NCBI GenBank assembly: GCA_018223185.1
Contig: JAAEYW010000008.1
Span: forward strand, 62,001-126,000
DNA length: 64,000 nt
Source: Oceanospirillales bacterium
GTDB lineage: Bacteria > Pseudomonadota > Gammaproteobacteria > Pseudomonadales > Balneatricaceae
Reading direction: 5' to 3'
Shown: piece after piece, positions 51,779 to 61,458 of the stretch
Layout of the letters: the number at the start of each line of letters is the position of its first letter
Position numbering within the stretch: the stretch's first letter is position 1
Program-made: the position numbers and the translations under genes
Notes under the pieces: model-generated
What the model was told of the DNA's origin: nothing
Seen by the model: the letters and a program-made list of their open reading frames with translations, nothing else
The model's database searches: none

Positions 51779-51806
51779 AAAAGCAGCCATTTGGGCTGCT
51801 TTTTTG
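51779..51806 (+). terminator. Rho-independent terminator of small TM protein gene
   Basis: AAAAGCAGCCatttGGGCTGCTTTTTTG. Confidence 0.85.
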
Positions 51807-51878
51807 TGCCTGTCGTCTGCTCTGGCGAGAGCGCTGACGATTGGATGTCACCTCAGAATGGTTAAGCTTAAGCACCTG

Positions 51879-52838
51879 TCAGGGCTGCATATTCCAGTTA
51901 TCCGGTACGATAAAGCCCCGGTCAGTCTCACGCCAGAGGCCATCCTTAAACCGTAACCGGGCGATCAGCATCGGTGTGCTAATACTGTCAGTCATTTTTG
52001 TCAGTTCGGTATTTGACAGCGTTTCCTGAAAACAGCAGCGCGCCAAAGCCATCCAGCGGGGTTTCATCAGAATAACATACTGATAATCACTCCCCAGCGA
52101 TCCCGCTTCAGCTGCTCTGATCCACCACCCCTTAAGATGTTCAGGGTTGATGGGAGCAGGAGGGGTATATTGCTGCCACTGATGATAGGGATAAAACAGA
52201 TAGCCCCGCATTAGCAGTGAATGGCGGTCTGGCAACAGACCAAGTGCATCTGCCTGGTTTTTTCCGGCCTCTGTTTTTGACAGTTGTAGCTGATGCCCGG
52301 TGAGTCGTTGCCATTTCCGGTTCAGTCTGTCGGAGCGGTTGGGGCCGATAAAATCCTTCAGGTCACAGTGGTGAATGTCATCAGATGTACACAGGTAAAA
52401 CTTTACAGCGGCCTCAATATGCACCTTGATACCGTTTTTCAATGCCATAAGAAAATCATATTCTCCTACGGTCGTCTTGTCTCTTGATACCTGAATATTA
52501 TGTTTTAAATCAGTTGGCTGGGTGAATATGTTTATGTAAAGTCGCACCAGGTCCTCGAAATAATATCCGAGCCTGAACTGAGCTTGCTGGCGTAGTTGGC
52601 TAATGAGTGGCAGGGGGTTCTGGTCGAGTATGGCAAGTTGCGCATCAATGTCCGGAGCAGTAAAAAGCCAGTCAGACGACTCGGTGTCGGGTGGTGTCAT
52701 TAACGAGGGGCTATAGATCAGCCAGTGAAGATCACGGATAACCTCTTGTTGGTAAGCTGATCCTGACTCAAGTAAACCCCGCTTTGAAATAAAACCTTCA
52801 GGTGGGTGATCAGAGCTATAGTGACGATTTGTGCTCAT
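51879..52838 (-). CDS. DUF1853 family protein
   Basis: RDLHWLIYSPSLM; LGYYFEDLVRLYI; VGEYDFLM; VHIEAAVKFYL. Confidence 0.8.
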   Translation of the reverse strand: MSTNRHYSSDHPPEGFISKRGLLESGSAYQQEVIRDLHWLIYSPSLMTPPDTESSDWLFTAPDIDAQLAILDQNPLPLISQLRQQAQFRLGYYFEDLVRLYINIFTQPTDLKHNIQVSRDKTTVGEYDFLMALKNGIKVHIEAAVKFYLCTSDDIHHCDLKDFIGPNRSDRLNRKWQRLTGHQLQLSKTEAGKNQADALGLLPDRHSLLMRGYLFYPYHQWQQYTPPAPINPEHLKGWWIRAAEAGSLGSDYQYVILMKPRWMALARCCFQETLSNTELTKMTDSISTPMLIARLRFKDGLWRETDRGFIVPDNWNMQP

Positions 52839-52921
52839 AAATCATATATTCACAATGATGTGAAAAGCTCATAAAGTGATACGATACCCTTAACTCTACT
52901 CTACTTTAATCGGGATGTCTC

Positions 52922-53242
52922 ATGGCCCTAAATACACGTACACGCGGTAATCAGTTTGATCTTCAGCCTAATGAACAAGACCGTCACCCTCTCATGAGTG
53001 ATTCTGATATCAATACCATTATGCTTAATGGCGCTAAAATCTCGCTATCTAAGTTAAAACGTGCGCGCAGCTTCAATGCCCGACTCTATTATTATGCTGA
53101 GATCAGTGTTTATCTGGAGGTCAGTTTGTCTCGTGGCGCCGGTATATCTGACGGCACCCGCAAACAACTGGAAAAAATTCATTCAGAAGCGACCCATTAT
53201 CATATGGATGCCAATAAGTTATTGAATATTCTTGAGGAGTAG
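52922..53242 (+). CDS. Hypothetical protein
   Basis: MALNTRTRGNQFDLQPNEQDRHP...; between DUF1853 gene and uvrC. Confidence 0.6.
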   Translation: MALNTRTRGNQFDLQPNEQDRHPLMSDSDINTIMLNGAKISLSKLKRARSFNARLYYYAEISVYLEVSLSRGAGISDGTRKQLEKIHSEATHYHMDANKLLNILEE

Positions 53243-53267
53243 GACGGCGCACAGTTAAAATACCCGC

Positions 53268-55184
53268 ATGAATGATATACAGAATAAAGACGCTGGCAGC
53301 ACTGATCCTGACAACGGTGACTCACTGGCTGAACTGAATAAACAGGAAGAACAGGGCGATAGTCCGTCTTTTGACAGTAAGAGCTTTCTTTCACGACTGA
53401 CTCGCAGGCCCGGCATCTATCAGATGTTCAATAGCAGTGGTGAAATTCTGTATGTTGGTAAAGCTAAAAACCTGAAAAACCGGGTCAGTAGTTATTTTCG
53501 TCCCACGGGACTTAATCTCAAGACTCAGGCACTGGTCAGTCGTATTGCGGATATACAGGTTACAGTCACCAACAGCGAAACAGAAGCGCTGTTGCTTGAG
53601 CAGAACCTGATCAAAACTAATCGTCCGCCGTACAATATTCTGTTGCGGGATGATAAATCCTATCCCTATATCTTCGTGTCCACCGAACAGGAATATCCCG
53701 CTGTCCGTTTTCATCGTGGTGCAAAACGACAAAAAGGCCGTTATTTCGGCCCCTTTCCCAGTAGCGGTGCCGTACGCGACAGTCTGGCGATTATGCAGCG
53801 GGTATTTCGTATCCGACAGTGCGAAGAGAGCTTTTTTAAAAACCGTTCAAGGCCCTGTCTGCAATATCAGATAAAACGTTGCAGTGGTCCCTGCGTAGGT
53901 ATTCCCACGCCGGAAGCTTATCAGACCGATATTCGTCATGCGATGATGTTTCTGGAAGGGAAAAACAGCAAAATTATGGATGAGCTGGCCGGGCAGATGG
54001 ATCTGGCATCCCAGGCACTGAATTTTGAAGATGCGGCCATCTATCGGGATCAGATCTCCAGCCTGCAGCAGGTACAGGAACAGCAGCATGTCAGTGGCCA
54101 GAGTGGTGACGCCGATGTGATCGGTTGTGCGCTGCAGTCCGGAGCCGTCTGTATGCATATGCTGTTTGTCAGAGGGGGGCGGATAATCGGCAGCAAAGTG
54201 TATCATCCGCGCTTTAGTATTGAAGAAACACCGCAGGAGCTTCTGTCGGCATTTATCGCTCAGTGGTATCTGGGCAGTGGCCGGGAGATCCCTCCGGTAT
54301 TGATTACAGTCGACGAGGCTGCCGATCGTGAAGTGCTTGAAGAGGCGCTGAGTGAGCGTAGCGGGCGTAAAGTCAGTCTGGTTCACAAAGTGCGTTCCGA
54401 TAAAGCGGGCTGGCAAAAACTGGCGCAGACCAATGCAGAGCAGAACCTGCAGAGCCATCTGGCCAGTAAGCAGAATATCTACAACCGCTATCTCTCTCTG
54501 CAGGAGGCGTTCCAGCTGGATGCAATTCCTCAGCGGATGGAATGCTTCGATATCAGCCACAGTTCTGGCGAGGCAACGGTTGCCTCCTGCGTTGTTTTTG
54601 ATCGCAACGGCCCCCTGAAGTCCGATTATCGTCATTTCAATATTGAAGGCATCACGGGTGGCGATGATTATGCCGCCATGCATCAGGCGCTCACGCGCCG
54701 TTATACGCGGTTGAAAAAAGGCGAGGGTAAGCTGCCGGATATTCTGCTGATCGATGGTGGTAAAGGGCAGGTTGCTCAGGCGGTTGAGGTATTGTCTGAA
54801 CTGCAGATCAATGAGGTTTTAATCGTCGGTGTTGCCAAGGGCAGCGACCGGAAAGCCGGACTGGAAACACTGATTATGGGGGATAGCGGAGCTGAAGTGG
54901 CTTTGCGGTCTGATTCGCCGGCATTGCATCTGATTCAATATATCCGTGACGAGGCACACCGATTTGCCATTACCGGCCACCGGGCCCGACGAGGTAAAGC
55001 GCGACGTAAATCTTCCCTCGAAGGTATTCCGGGGGTGGGCCCTAAACGGCGCCGGGAGCTGCTTAAGCATTTCGGCAGCGTTCAGTCGATTGAGACCGCA
55101 AGTATTGAAGAAATTGGAAAAGTCTCTACTATAAGCCGCAAAATTGCCGAAGATATTTATGCTACCCTGCATCCTGATCCTTAA
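53268..55184 (+). CDS. uvrC: Excinuclease ABC subunit C
   Basis: RPGIYQMFNSSGEILYVGKAKNLKNRVSSYF; C-terminal HhH GIPGVGPKRRRELLKHFGS. Confidence 0.97.
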   Translation: MNDIQNKDAGSTDPDNGDSLAELNKQEEQGDSPSFDSKSFLSRLTRRPGIYQMFNSSGEILYVGKAKNLKNRVSSYFRPTGLNLKTQALVSRIADIQVTVTNSETEALLLEQNLIKTNRPPYNILLRDDKSYPYIFVSTEQEYPAVRFHRGAKRQKGRYFGPFPSSGAVRDSLAIMQRVFRIRQCEESFFKNRSRPCLQYQIKRCSGPCVGIPTPEAYQTDIRHAMMFLEGKNSKIMDELAGQMDLASQALNFEDAAIYRDQISSLQQVQEQQHVSGQSGDADVIGCALQSGAVCMHMLFVRGGRIIGSKVYHPRFSIEETPQELLSAFIAQWYLGSGREIPPVLITVDEAADREVLEEALSERSGRKVSLVHKVRSDKAGWQKLAQTNAEQNLQSHLASKQNIYNRYLSLQEAFQLDAIPQRMECFDISHSSGEATVASCVVFDRNGPLKSDYRHFNIEGITGGDDYAAMHQALTRRYTRLKKGEGKLPDILLIDGGKGQVAQAVEVLSELQINEVLIVGVAKGSDRKAGLETLIMGDSGAEVALRSDSPALHLIQYIRDEAHRFAITGHRARRGKARRKSSLEGIPGVGPKRRRELLKHFGSVQSIETASIEEIGKVSTISRKIAEDIYATLHPDP

Positions 55185-55239
55185 TGGCAAAGTGTACACT
55201 GCCAAATATGTCCCGCTGCAACAGGAAAACTGAACGTCA

Positions 55240-55788
55240 ATGAAAATACCTAATATCCTGACTCTGCTACGCATTGTTCTGATTCCTGTATTCGTATTGG
55301 TCTATTACCTCCCGTACGCCTGGGGGCCGATGGCGGCAGCCCTGGTATTTGCGTTCGCGGCGATTACTGACTGGTTTGATGGTTATCTTGCTCGTAAGCT
55401 GGATCAGACCTCGCCGTTCGGGGCGTTTCTGGACCCGGTAGCCGACAAACTGATGGTGGCTACAGCGCTGGTGTTGCTGGTTGATACCTACTCGGTTTTC
55501 TGGATTACCGCACCAGCCATTATCATTATTGGTCGGGAGATTGTTATCTCAGCGCTGCGTGAATGGATGGCCGAGCTGGGTAAGCGGGCAAATATTGCCG
55601 TTTCATATGTCGGTAAATTAAAAACGGCATTGCAGATGCTGTCTATTTTTATCATGTTGGCTTCGGTGCCCTATACTATGTTCTCATGGATTGGTATCGG
55701 AGCGCTGTATGTCGCATCAGTGCTGACGCTCTGGTCTATGTACGTCTATCTGAAAGCCGCCTGGCCGGACCTGACAGACGATATCTGA
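55240..55788 (+). CDS. pgsA: CDP-diacylglycerol-glycerol-3-phosphate 3-phosphatidyltransferase
   Basis: NILTLLRIVLIPVFV; DWFDGYLARKLDQTSPFGAFLDPVADKLM. Confidence 0.97.
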   Translation: MKIPNILTLLRIVLIPVFVLVYYLPYAWGPMAAALVFAFAAITDWFDGYLARKLDQTSPFGAFLDPVADKLMVATALVLLVDTYSVFWITAPAIIIIGREIVISALREWMAELGKRANIAVSYVGKLKTALQMLSIFIMLASVPYTMFSWIGIGALYVASVLTLWSMYVYLKAAWPDLTDDI

Positions 55789-55849
55789 TCAATCGGTATA
55801 CAGATCTAACTTATTAATCTGATTACATTTTTTTACAGCTGAAAAGTTG

Positions 55850-55877
55850 TTGACATAAAAGATGAGCTGTCTATAAT
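55850..55877 (+). promoter_or_regulatory. Sigma70-type promoter of tRNA array
   Basis: TTGACA - 16 bp - TATAAT, followed by tRNA-Gly. Confidence 0.85.
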
Positions 55878-55900
55878 ACGCACCACTTCTTCGGAAGCAT

Positions 55901-55976
55901 GCGGAATTAGCTCAGTTGGTAGAGCGGAACCTTGCCAAGGTTCAGGTCGTCGGTTCGAGCCCGATATTCCGCTCCA
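55901..55976 (+). tRNA. glyW: tRNA-Gly(GCC) with encoded CCA
   Basis: 76-nt cloverleaf; anticodon loop CTTGCCAAG; GGTTCGAGCCC T-arm. Confidence 0.97.
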
Positions 55977-56020
55977 GTCCTGCTCAGGCAGGGTTGAAAG
56001 GTATGTATGGTTTACCCAAA

Positions 56021-56094
56021 GGCGCGGTGGCAGAGTGGTCATGCAGCGGACTGCAACTCCGTGAACGCCGGTTCGATTCCGACCCGCGCCTCCA
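56021..56094 (+). tRNA. cysT: tRNA-Cys(GCA)
   Basis: 74-nt cloverleaf; anticodon loop CTGCAACT; CCA end. Confidence 0.96.
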
Positions 56095-56104
56095 TATTTG
56101 CTTT

Positions 56105-56191
56105 GCCCGGATGATGGAATCGGTAGACATAGGAGACTTAAAATCTCCCGACTGAAAGGTCGTGCCGGTTCAAGTCCGGCTCCGGGCACCA
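56105..56191 (+). tRNA. leuZ: tRNA-Leu(TAA)
   Basis: 87 nt with long variable arm; anticodon loop CTTAAAATC; CCA end. Confidence 0.96.
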
Positions 56192-56230
56192 TTTACAGAT
56201 CATCTGATCTGGTGTAAAAAAACACGATAA

Positions 56231-56306
56231 GCGGAATTAGCTCAGTTGGTAGAGCGGAACCTTGCCAAGGTTCAGGTCGTCGGTTCGAGCCCGATATTCC
56301 GCTCCA
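56231..56306 (+). tRNA. tRNA-Gly(GCC), second identical copy
   Basis: Identical over 76 nt to 55901-55976. Confidence 0.97.
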
Positions 56307-56319
56307 ATCTTGTATTGGA

Positions 56320-56346
56320 TATAGACCAGCGAGAGCTGGTTTTTTG
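56320..56346 (+). terminator. Terminator of tRNA array
   Basis: GACCAGCgagaGCTGGTTTTTTG. Confidence 0.8.
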
Positions 56347-56940
56347 TGTCTGAAATATGATGGATTCATACAGAGGTATCTTATGCATACCCCTGAGGGT
56401 TGCCATTTACTCTTCTTATTCTACTTCTCTATTTCTTATAAAAACGACGAACAATCGATTTTCTGGACTCCGACCTTATCTTTGAAAAGCTCTTGCTGCG
56501 GTAGTGATGAGCCATGGGGTGACTCCTGTGATGAGGTGTTGCACTGGAATGAAACGTTCTTAAGCTGAACCCGGCGACCCGTTCCCAAAATGGGTAACTG
56601 TCAGATTGGGTTTGAAGTACTATATTTCCTTAGTTTAAAAATCAAAGAATCATTTAAGTTTATATACACGATTGTCGAGCAATTTCAGTTCCCGTCACCA
56701 CACAACTTCAGCCCCGTTCCCTGACCAGATACAACGCCTTGACAGCATCAGGCGTCGGTATCATCTGTGCGACGAAGATAATATCTCCACTCAATATCAA
56801 ATCTGAACTCTTCTAATCGAGATTCTGTCACGACTCGATACTAATCATAAAAACGTTAAGTCCACGTCAATTAATCATCCTCTTGCTTGAGGTGCTTTGG
56901 TTACGTCGATGCAAGCGGGAGGTTTCAGTGTGACTACCAA

Positions 56941-56989
56941 CCTTACTCCGCTTGTTTCCATTTAGGGCAAGGTCTAACCTGAAGTAAGG
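56941..56989. promoter_or_regulatory. Candidate operator/promoter upstream of copper ATPase
   Basis: CCTTACT ... AGTAAGG perfect 7-bp inverted repeat enclosing GGGCAAGGTCTAACCT. Confidence 0.4.
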
Positions 56990-57062
56990 AGATAACGTGA
57001 AGGTTCTGAAATTGAGAATCCCTTAAAGCATAGAAACAAATGACGCTAAAGCGGTGTGAACT

Positions 57063-59366
57063 ATGGTTTCTTCAGCAAATGATACCCACTCAGCATGCCA
57101 TCACTCGGATAGTAAAGCCGGGCTGCATACAGCCACAACCCATGAGCTTCTTATAGAAGGGGCGGGTTGTGCCAGCTGCGTAAGCAAGATTGAAGATGCA
57201 CTCAGACGTGTCAGGGGAGTGCAGAGTGCCTCGATGAATTTTGCGCAACGAACCGTAACAGTCATTGCTGATATTACAGATGATCAGCTGATCAGAGCTG
57301 TTGAGGCGGCAGGATATAACGCCAAAGTTATTGGCAGTGAGGCAGAGAGCGATCTGCTAAAAGAGAAAGAGGAAGCTGACTGGGCATACTACAAGCGTCT
57401 GATGCTGGAGATGAGCATCGCGTTGTCGTTGGGTATTCCGTTGATGATTTACAGTCTTGTTATCGGTGAGATGACTGTGAATACCAATACGGAGCGCTTC
57501 GCCTGGTTGGTTGTCGGTTTATTCACCCTTGGCGTCATGGTTTTTTCCGGCAAGCACTTTTATATCGGGGCCTGGAAATCATTCGTCAATCACAGTGCCA
57601 ATATGGATACGCTGATAGCCTTAGGTACCGGGACGGCATGGGTCTATTCAATGGTTGTTGTGTTTTTTCCTCAAGTGGTTCCCGATATGGCTCGACATGT
57701 TTACTTTGAGGCTACCGCGATGATTATCGGCCTGATTAACTTAGGATTAGCTCTGGAAATTAAAGCGCGCGGCAGGACATCTGAAGCCATTAAACGGTTG
57801 ATTGGCTTGCAAGCTAAAACAGCCCGGGTGATTCGGGATAATCTGGAAGTCGATGTTGCTATCGAGCAGGTGCTGCTGAACGATCTGGTGCGGATTCGTC
57901 CCGGAGAAAAACTCCCTGTCGATGGCGTCGTTGTGGATGGTCATACCTCAATTGATGAATCCATGCTGACCGGGGAGCCTATGCCGGTCGAAAAAACAGT
58001 CGATAGTGAAGTTGTTGCGGGGACTCTGAACAAGACCGGCTCCATTGTATTTCGGGCAACCCGTGTCGGTAAGGATACGGCGCTTGCCCGGATCATCAGT
58101 ATGGTAAAGCGTGCCCAAAACTCCAAACCACCGATCGGCCGTCTGGCCGACGTTATCTCGGCCTACTTTGTGCCCGCGATCATGATAATCGCGGTGATCA
58201 GCGCTTTAGCCTGGCTTAATTTCGGTCCTGAACAGCAGGCTATTGCTTTTGCTATCGTATCTGCAACCACTGTGTTGATTATCGCATGTCCCTGTGCCCT
58301 GGGACTGGCTACACCGATGTCTGTAATGGTTGGGGTAGGTAAGGCGGCTGAAGCTGGGGTATTGATACGAAATGGGGAAGCACTTCAGACCGCATCAAAG
58401 ATCACTGCCATGATCCTGGATAAGACCGGCACGATCACAGAGGGAGCCCCAAAGGTAACAGAGGTGTATCTGACCGGTGGAGGCGATGAGAATAGAGTTT
58501 TACAGCTCGCGGCGAGTCTTGAAGCCGGGTCTGAACATCCGTTGGCGATTTCAATATTAGAATCAGCACAGGAACGAAGTCTTACTCTTTCACCTGTGGA
58601 ACAGTTTCAGGCCATAGCGGGTCACGGGGTACAGGGCAGGGTGGAACAACATGCTTTGTTGTTCGGCAATGAAAAGCTCATGCAGCGTTTCAGCGTTGAT
58701 ATTGATACGCATGTTGAAACGGCACAGCGGATGGCATCTGAGGCACAAACGCCAATGTATTTTTCAATTGATGGACAGTTGGCCGCCATTATTGCTGTGG
58801 CCGATCCGATAAAGGAGGACTCTATCGAGGCGATTAAGCGACTGCAGCGCAACGGTATTCGAGTGGTGATGTTGACGGGAGATAATCGTGTCACTGCCAG
58901 GGCTGTGGCTGCCAAAGCGGGTATCAGTGAGTTTTTTGCTGAGGTATTGCCCGAGGACAAGTCGGAAAAGGTGGCTGAGTTACAACAGCAGGGTGAGATT
59001 GTCGGTATGACCGGTGATGGTATTAACGATGCGCCTGCTCTGGCATTGGCCAATGTTGGGTTTGCTATTGGTACCGGCACAGACGTGGCAATTGAGAGCG
59101 CCGATGTAACACTGATGCGCGGATCATTGCACGGTCTTGCAGACGCCATTGCCGTGAGTAAAGCGACATTAAGTAACATCAGGCAGAATTTAGTGGGGGC
59201 CTTTATCTATAACGTTGCAGGCGTACCCTTTGCCGCCGGTGTGCTATATCCATTTTTCGGCCTGCTGCTCAGTCCGGTCATAGCGGGTGCGGCGATGGCA
59301 TTTTCATCCCTGACTGTGGTGAGCAATGCCAATCGGTTACGTTTGTTTAAGGCACAAGAGCATTAA
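57063..59366 (+). CDS. copA: Copper/silver-type P1B-ATPase
   Basis: GAGCASC HMA domain; CPC in [35 protein letters not shown]. Confidence 0.95.
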   Translation: MVSSANDTHSACHHSDSKAGLHTATTHELLIEGAGCASCVSKIEDALRRVRGVQSASMNFAQRTVTVIADITDDQLIRAVEAAGYNAKVIGSEAESDLLKEKEEADWAYYKRLMLEMSIALSLGIPLMIYSLVIGEMTVNTNTERFAWLVVGLFTLGVMVFSGKHFYIGAWKSFVNHSANMDTLIALGTGTAWVYSMVVVFFPQVVPDMARHVYFEATAMIIGLINLGLALEIKARGRTSEAIKRLIGLQAKTARVIRDNLEVDVAIEQVLLNDLVRIRPGEKLPVDGVVVDGHTSIDESMLTGEPMPVEKTVDSEVVAGTLNKTGSIVFRATRVGKDTALARIISMVKRAQNSKPPIGRLADVISAYFVPAIMIIAVISALAWLNFGPEQQAIAFAIVSATTVLIIACPCALGLATPMSVMVGVGKAAEAGVLIRNGEALQTASKITAMILDKTGTITEGAPKVTEVYLTGGGDENRVLQLAASLEAGSEHPLAISILESAQERSLTLSPVEQFQAIAGHGVQGRVEQHALLFGNEKLMQRFSVDIDTHVETAQRMASEAQTPMYFSIDGQLAAIIAVADPIKEDSIEAIKRLQRNGIRVVMLTGDNRVTARAVAAKAGISEFFAEVLPEDKSEKVAELQQQGEIVGMTGDGINDAPALALANVGFAIGTGTDVAIESADVTLMRGSLHGLADAIAVSKATLSNIRQNLVGAFIYNVAGVPFAAGVLYPFFGLLLSPVIAGAAMAFSSLTVVSNANRLRLFKAQEH

Positions 59367-59381
59367 TCAGGAAAACAGGAC

Positions 59382-59744
59382 ATGTTAGTTATTAACTTCT
59401 TGGGGTTGTTGTTGATTATCTTGATTGCCTGGTGGTTCTGGTTCTATAAGCCAGAAGAAGCCAGTGCTGAAGAAGGGGTCATTAATATTATCGTTGAGAA
59501 TGGGATTTATCAGCCGTCTCATATTCGGGTCACTGTTGGTGAGCCAGTAACGCTTAGCTTTCTCCGTAAGGATGCATCGCCCTGCGCTGCAACTGTTGTA
59601 TTCGATGATTTTGATATCAGTCAGGAGTTGCCGTTGAATAAAGCAACCAATATCAGCTTGCTGCCCAGCGCTCCAGGCAACTACGCATTCACCTGTCAGA
59701 TGCAGATGTATCGTGGTGAATTAGTGGTAGAAGCTAAAAAGTAA
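59382..59744 (+). CDS. Membrane-anchored cupredoxin-domain protein
   Basis: N-terminal TM; NGIYQPSHIRVTVGEPVTLSFLRKDASPCAATVVFDDFDISQELP. Confidence 0.85.
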   Translation: MLVINFLGLLLIILIAWWFWFYKPEEASAEEGVINIIVENGIYQPSHIRVTVGEPVTLSFLRKDASPCAATVVFDDFDISQELPLNKATNISLLPSAPGNYAFTCQMQMYRGELVVEAKK

Positions 59745-59760
59745 TCTTCGGAGGGTGAAA

Positions 59761-60051
59761 ATGGCGAAGAATTGTTTGTTTTGGTTCAGCCCGAAAGGTC
59801 TTGCCGTATTGGGAATGATTGGTGCGGCCAGTTACTTTCTACTGATGGAACATCGTGAGCATGTGGTGCAGTGGCTGCCATTCCTCATCCTGTTGCTCTG
59901 CCCATTAATGCATTTGTTTATGCATCATGGGCATAGCCATCGGCACCATCAAAAAGAGCGGACGCATAATTCTACATCGGAAGATAATGAATCCTATCGG
60001 CGCGGTTATGAGGCGGGTCAAAAGAAAGTCAAAGACGAGCGTGGACCTTAG
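59761..60051 (+). CDS. DUF2933-like small membrane protein, His-rich
   Basis: FWFSPKGLAVLGMIGAASYFLLMEHREHV...LLCPLMHLFMHHGHSHRHHQKE. Confidence 0.78.
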   Translation: MAKNCLFWFSPKGLAVLGMIGAASYFLLMEHREHVVQWLPFLILLLCPLMHLFMHHGHSHRHHQKERTHNSTSEDNESYRRGYEAGQKKVKDERGP

Positions 60052-60062
60052 GGAGGGAAACC

Positions 60063-60695
60063 ATGCACGATGAAAGCGGATATGGTTTGTGGACACTGGT
60101 AATCCTTAACTCCGCAATATTTATTTTTTTCGCTTTCAGTTTCATCAAACCTCAGACCACGACGGATTGGCGTAGCCTTGGAGCGTTTTCAGCATTTGTG
60201 GTGGCACTCTTTACCGAAATGTATGGCTTTCCGCTGACCATCTACTTTCTATCAGGCTGGTTGACCAGTCGCTTCCCTGAAGTCGATTTTCTGGCTCATG
60301 ATAATGGTCATCTACTTCACTTCCTGTTCGGCTTTGAGGGTAATCCTCATTTTGATCCGTTGCATTTAGTCAGCAATCTGATCATTGTTTTGGGCTTATT
60401 CCTACTTGCATCGGCCTGGCGGATTTTGCATAACGCTCAACAGAGCAGAACACTTATCCGTAGTGGATGGTATGCCCGCTGTCGGCATCCACAATACCTG
60501 GCATTTATCCTGATTATGTCTGGCTTCTTACTACAGTGGCCTACGATACCAACCGTCATGATGTTTCCGGTTTTGATCTGGGTGTATGTGAGACTGGCCA
60601 GACATGAAGAGAGACAGTCGCTGGCTGAATTTGGTGAAGAATATCGCCGTTATATGGTCTCTACCCCGGCGTTTATTCCGAAGCTTTTTATATAA
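60063..60695 (+). CDS. Isoprenylcysteine carboxyl methyltransferase-like membrane protein
   Basis: WYARCRHPQYLAFILIMSGFLLQWPT ... RHEERQSLAEFGEEYRRYM. Confidence 0.85.
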   Translation: MHDESGYGLWTLVILNSAIFIFFAFSFIKPQTTTDWRSLGAFSAFVVALFTEMYGFPLTIYFLSGWLTSRFPEVDFLAHDNGHLLHFLFGFEGNPHFDPLHLVSNLIIVLGLFLLASAWRILHNAQQSRTLIRSGWYARCRHPQYLAFILIMSGFLLQWPTIPTVMMFPVLIWVYVRLARHEERQSLAEFGEEYRRYMVSTPAFIPKLFI

Positions 60696-60746
60696 ATCAA
60701 TCTCACTCAGCCTAATAGCAAGAACCGGGAACTTAAAGAGCGACAC

Positions 60747-61014
60747 ATGACAAGACAAATCCTAGCCAGCGTTCTGGAGATTGGGATTCTGACTACTGGG
60801 TTCTGACTACAACTCCCGGTTTTGCATCGGAGAGCATGGTGATCAAAAGGAAAGGCAGCAAAATGTGAGTAGTATCTGAATGATGGGACATTAGCGAATG
60901 ATGCAAAAACATATGGAAAGTATGCAGACCGGAAGGTACATGATTGAGCATCAGGTCCAGAACCAGAGACATCAGGGTATACAAAAGCAGAGCGTGTTTC
61001 ACGGCCGGGCTTAA
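60747..61014 (+). pseudogene. Decayed secreted Met/His-rich (putative copper-binding) protein
   Basis: MTRQILASVLEIGILTTGF* then shifted TTTPGFASES, then shifted EHGDQKERQQNVSSI*MMGH*RMMQKHMESMQTGRYMIEHQVQNQRHQ. Confidence 0.6.
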
Positions 61015-61146
61015 TGAAGCTTCGTGAAGATCAATTCGGACTAAGTTTTTGAAGGACAGAGAAGAAGATGAGTGATCAAAGTCCTTGATTAGGAGCTTCT
61101 GAGGTTAATTTAGTCGTAAGACACCTGAAGTTAGAAAAAGTATCTG

Positions 61147-61443
61147 ATGGAACAATGGCAAAAAATTGTTAAGGAAATTGACAAGGTATATGGGCTTGAT
61201 TCGGTGTCTTACGAAGAGAAACCGCAGATTTTACATCATACTTATGATGCGCCTCGGTTAAATATTAATGGGTTTGAAGCGCTCTTTCATCAGTATGGCG
61301 TTGAAGTAAGCCATGACTGGCGGAGCCGATTCAAGGAGGGTTATTACCGTTTTGTCGATCAGAATGTGGCAGGCAATAATAAGTATGAGCCTTGGCATTG
61401 TCACAAAAAAATAAACGAGATCAATTGGATTAGTTCATGCTGA
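61147..61443 (+). CDS. Hypothetical protein, 98 aa
   Basis: MEQWQKIVKEIDKVYGLDSVSYEEKPQILHHTYDAPRLNINGFEALF... Confidence 0.6.
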   Translation: MEQWQKIVKEIDKVYGLDSVSYEEKPQILHHTYDAPRLNINGFEALFHQYGVEVSHDWRSRFKEGYYRFVDQNVAGNNKYEPWHCHKKINEINWISSC

Positions 61444-61458
61444 AAACAGGAGTTGATA

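Noticed and set aside
53847-54683. 278-aa minus-strand ORF within uvrC
   Set aside because: Shadow ORF of uvrC; no family-like motifs
55833-56192. ORFs 55833-56192 (-) and 55916-56155 (+)
   Set aside because: They overlie the tRNA-Gly, -Cys and -Leu genes; classic spurious tRNA-array ORFs
56344-56568. 74-aa ORF after the tRNA array
   Set aside because: No SD, no recognisable family, lies in apparently degraded boundary DNA
60793-61002. Minus-strand ORF of 69 aa rich in His/Leu
   Set aside because: Antisense image of the decayed Met/His-rich gene; no SD or family
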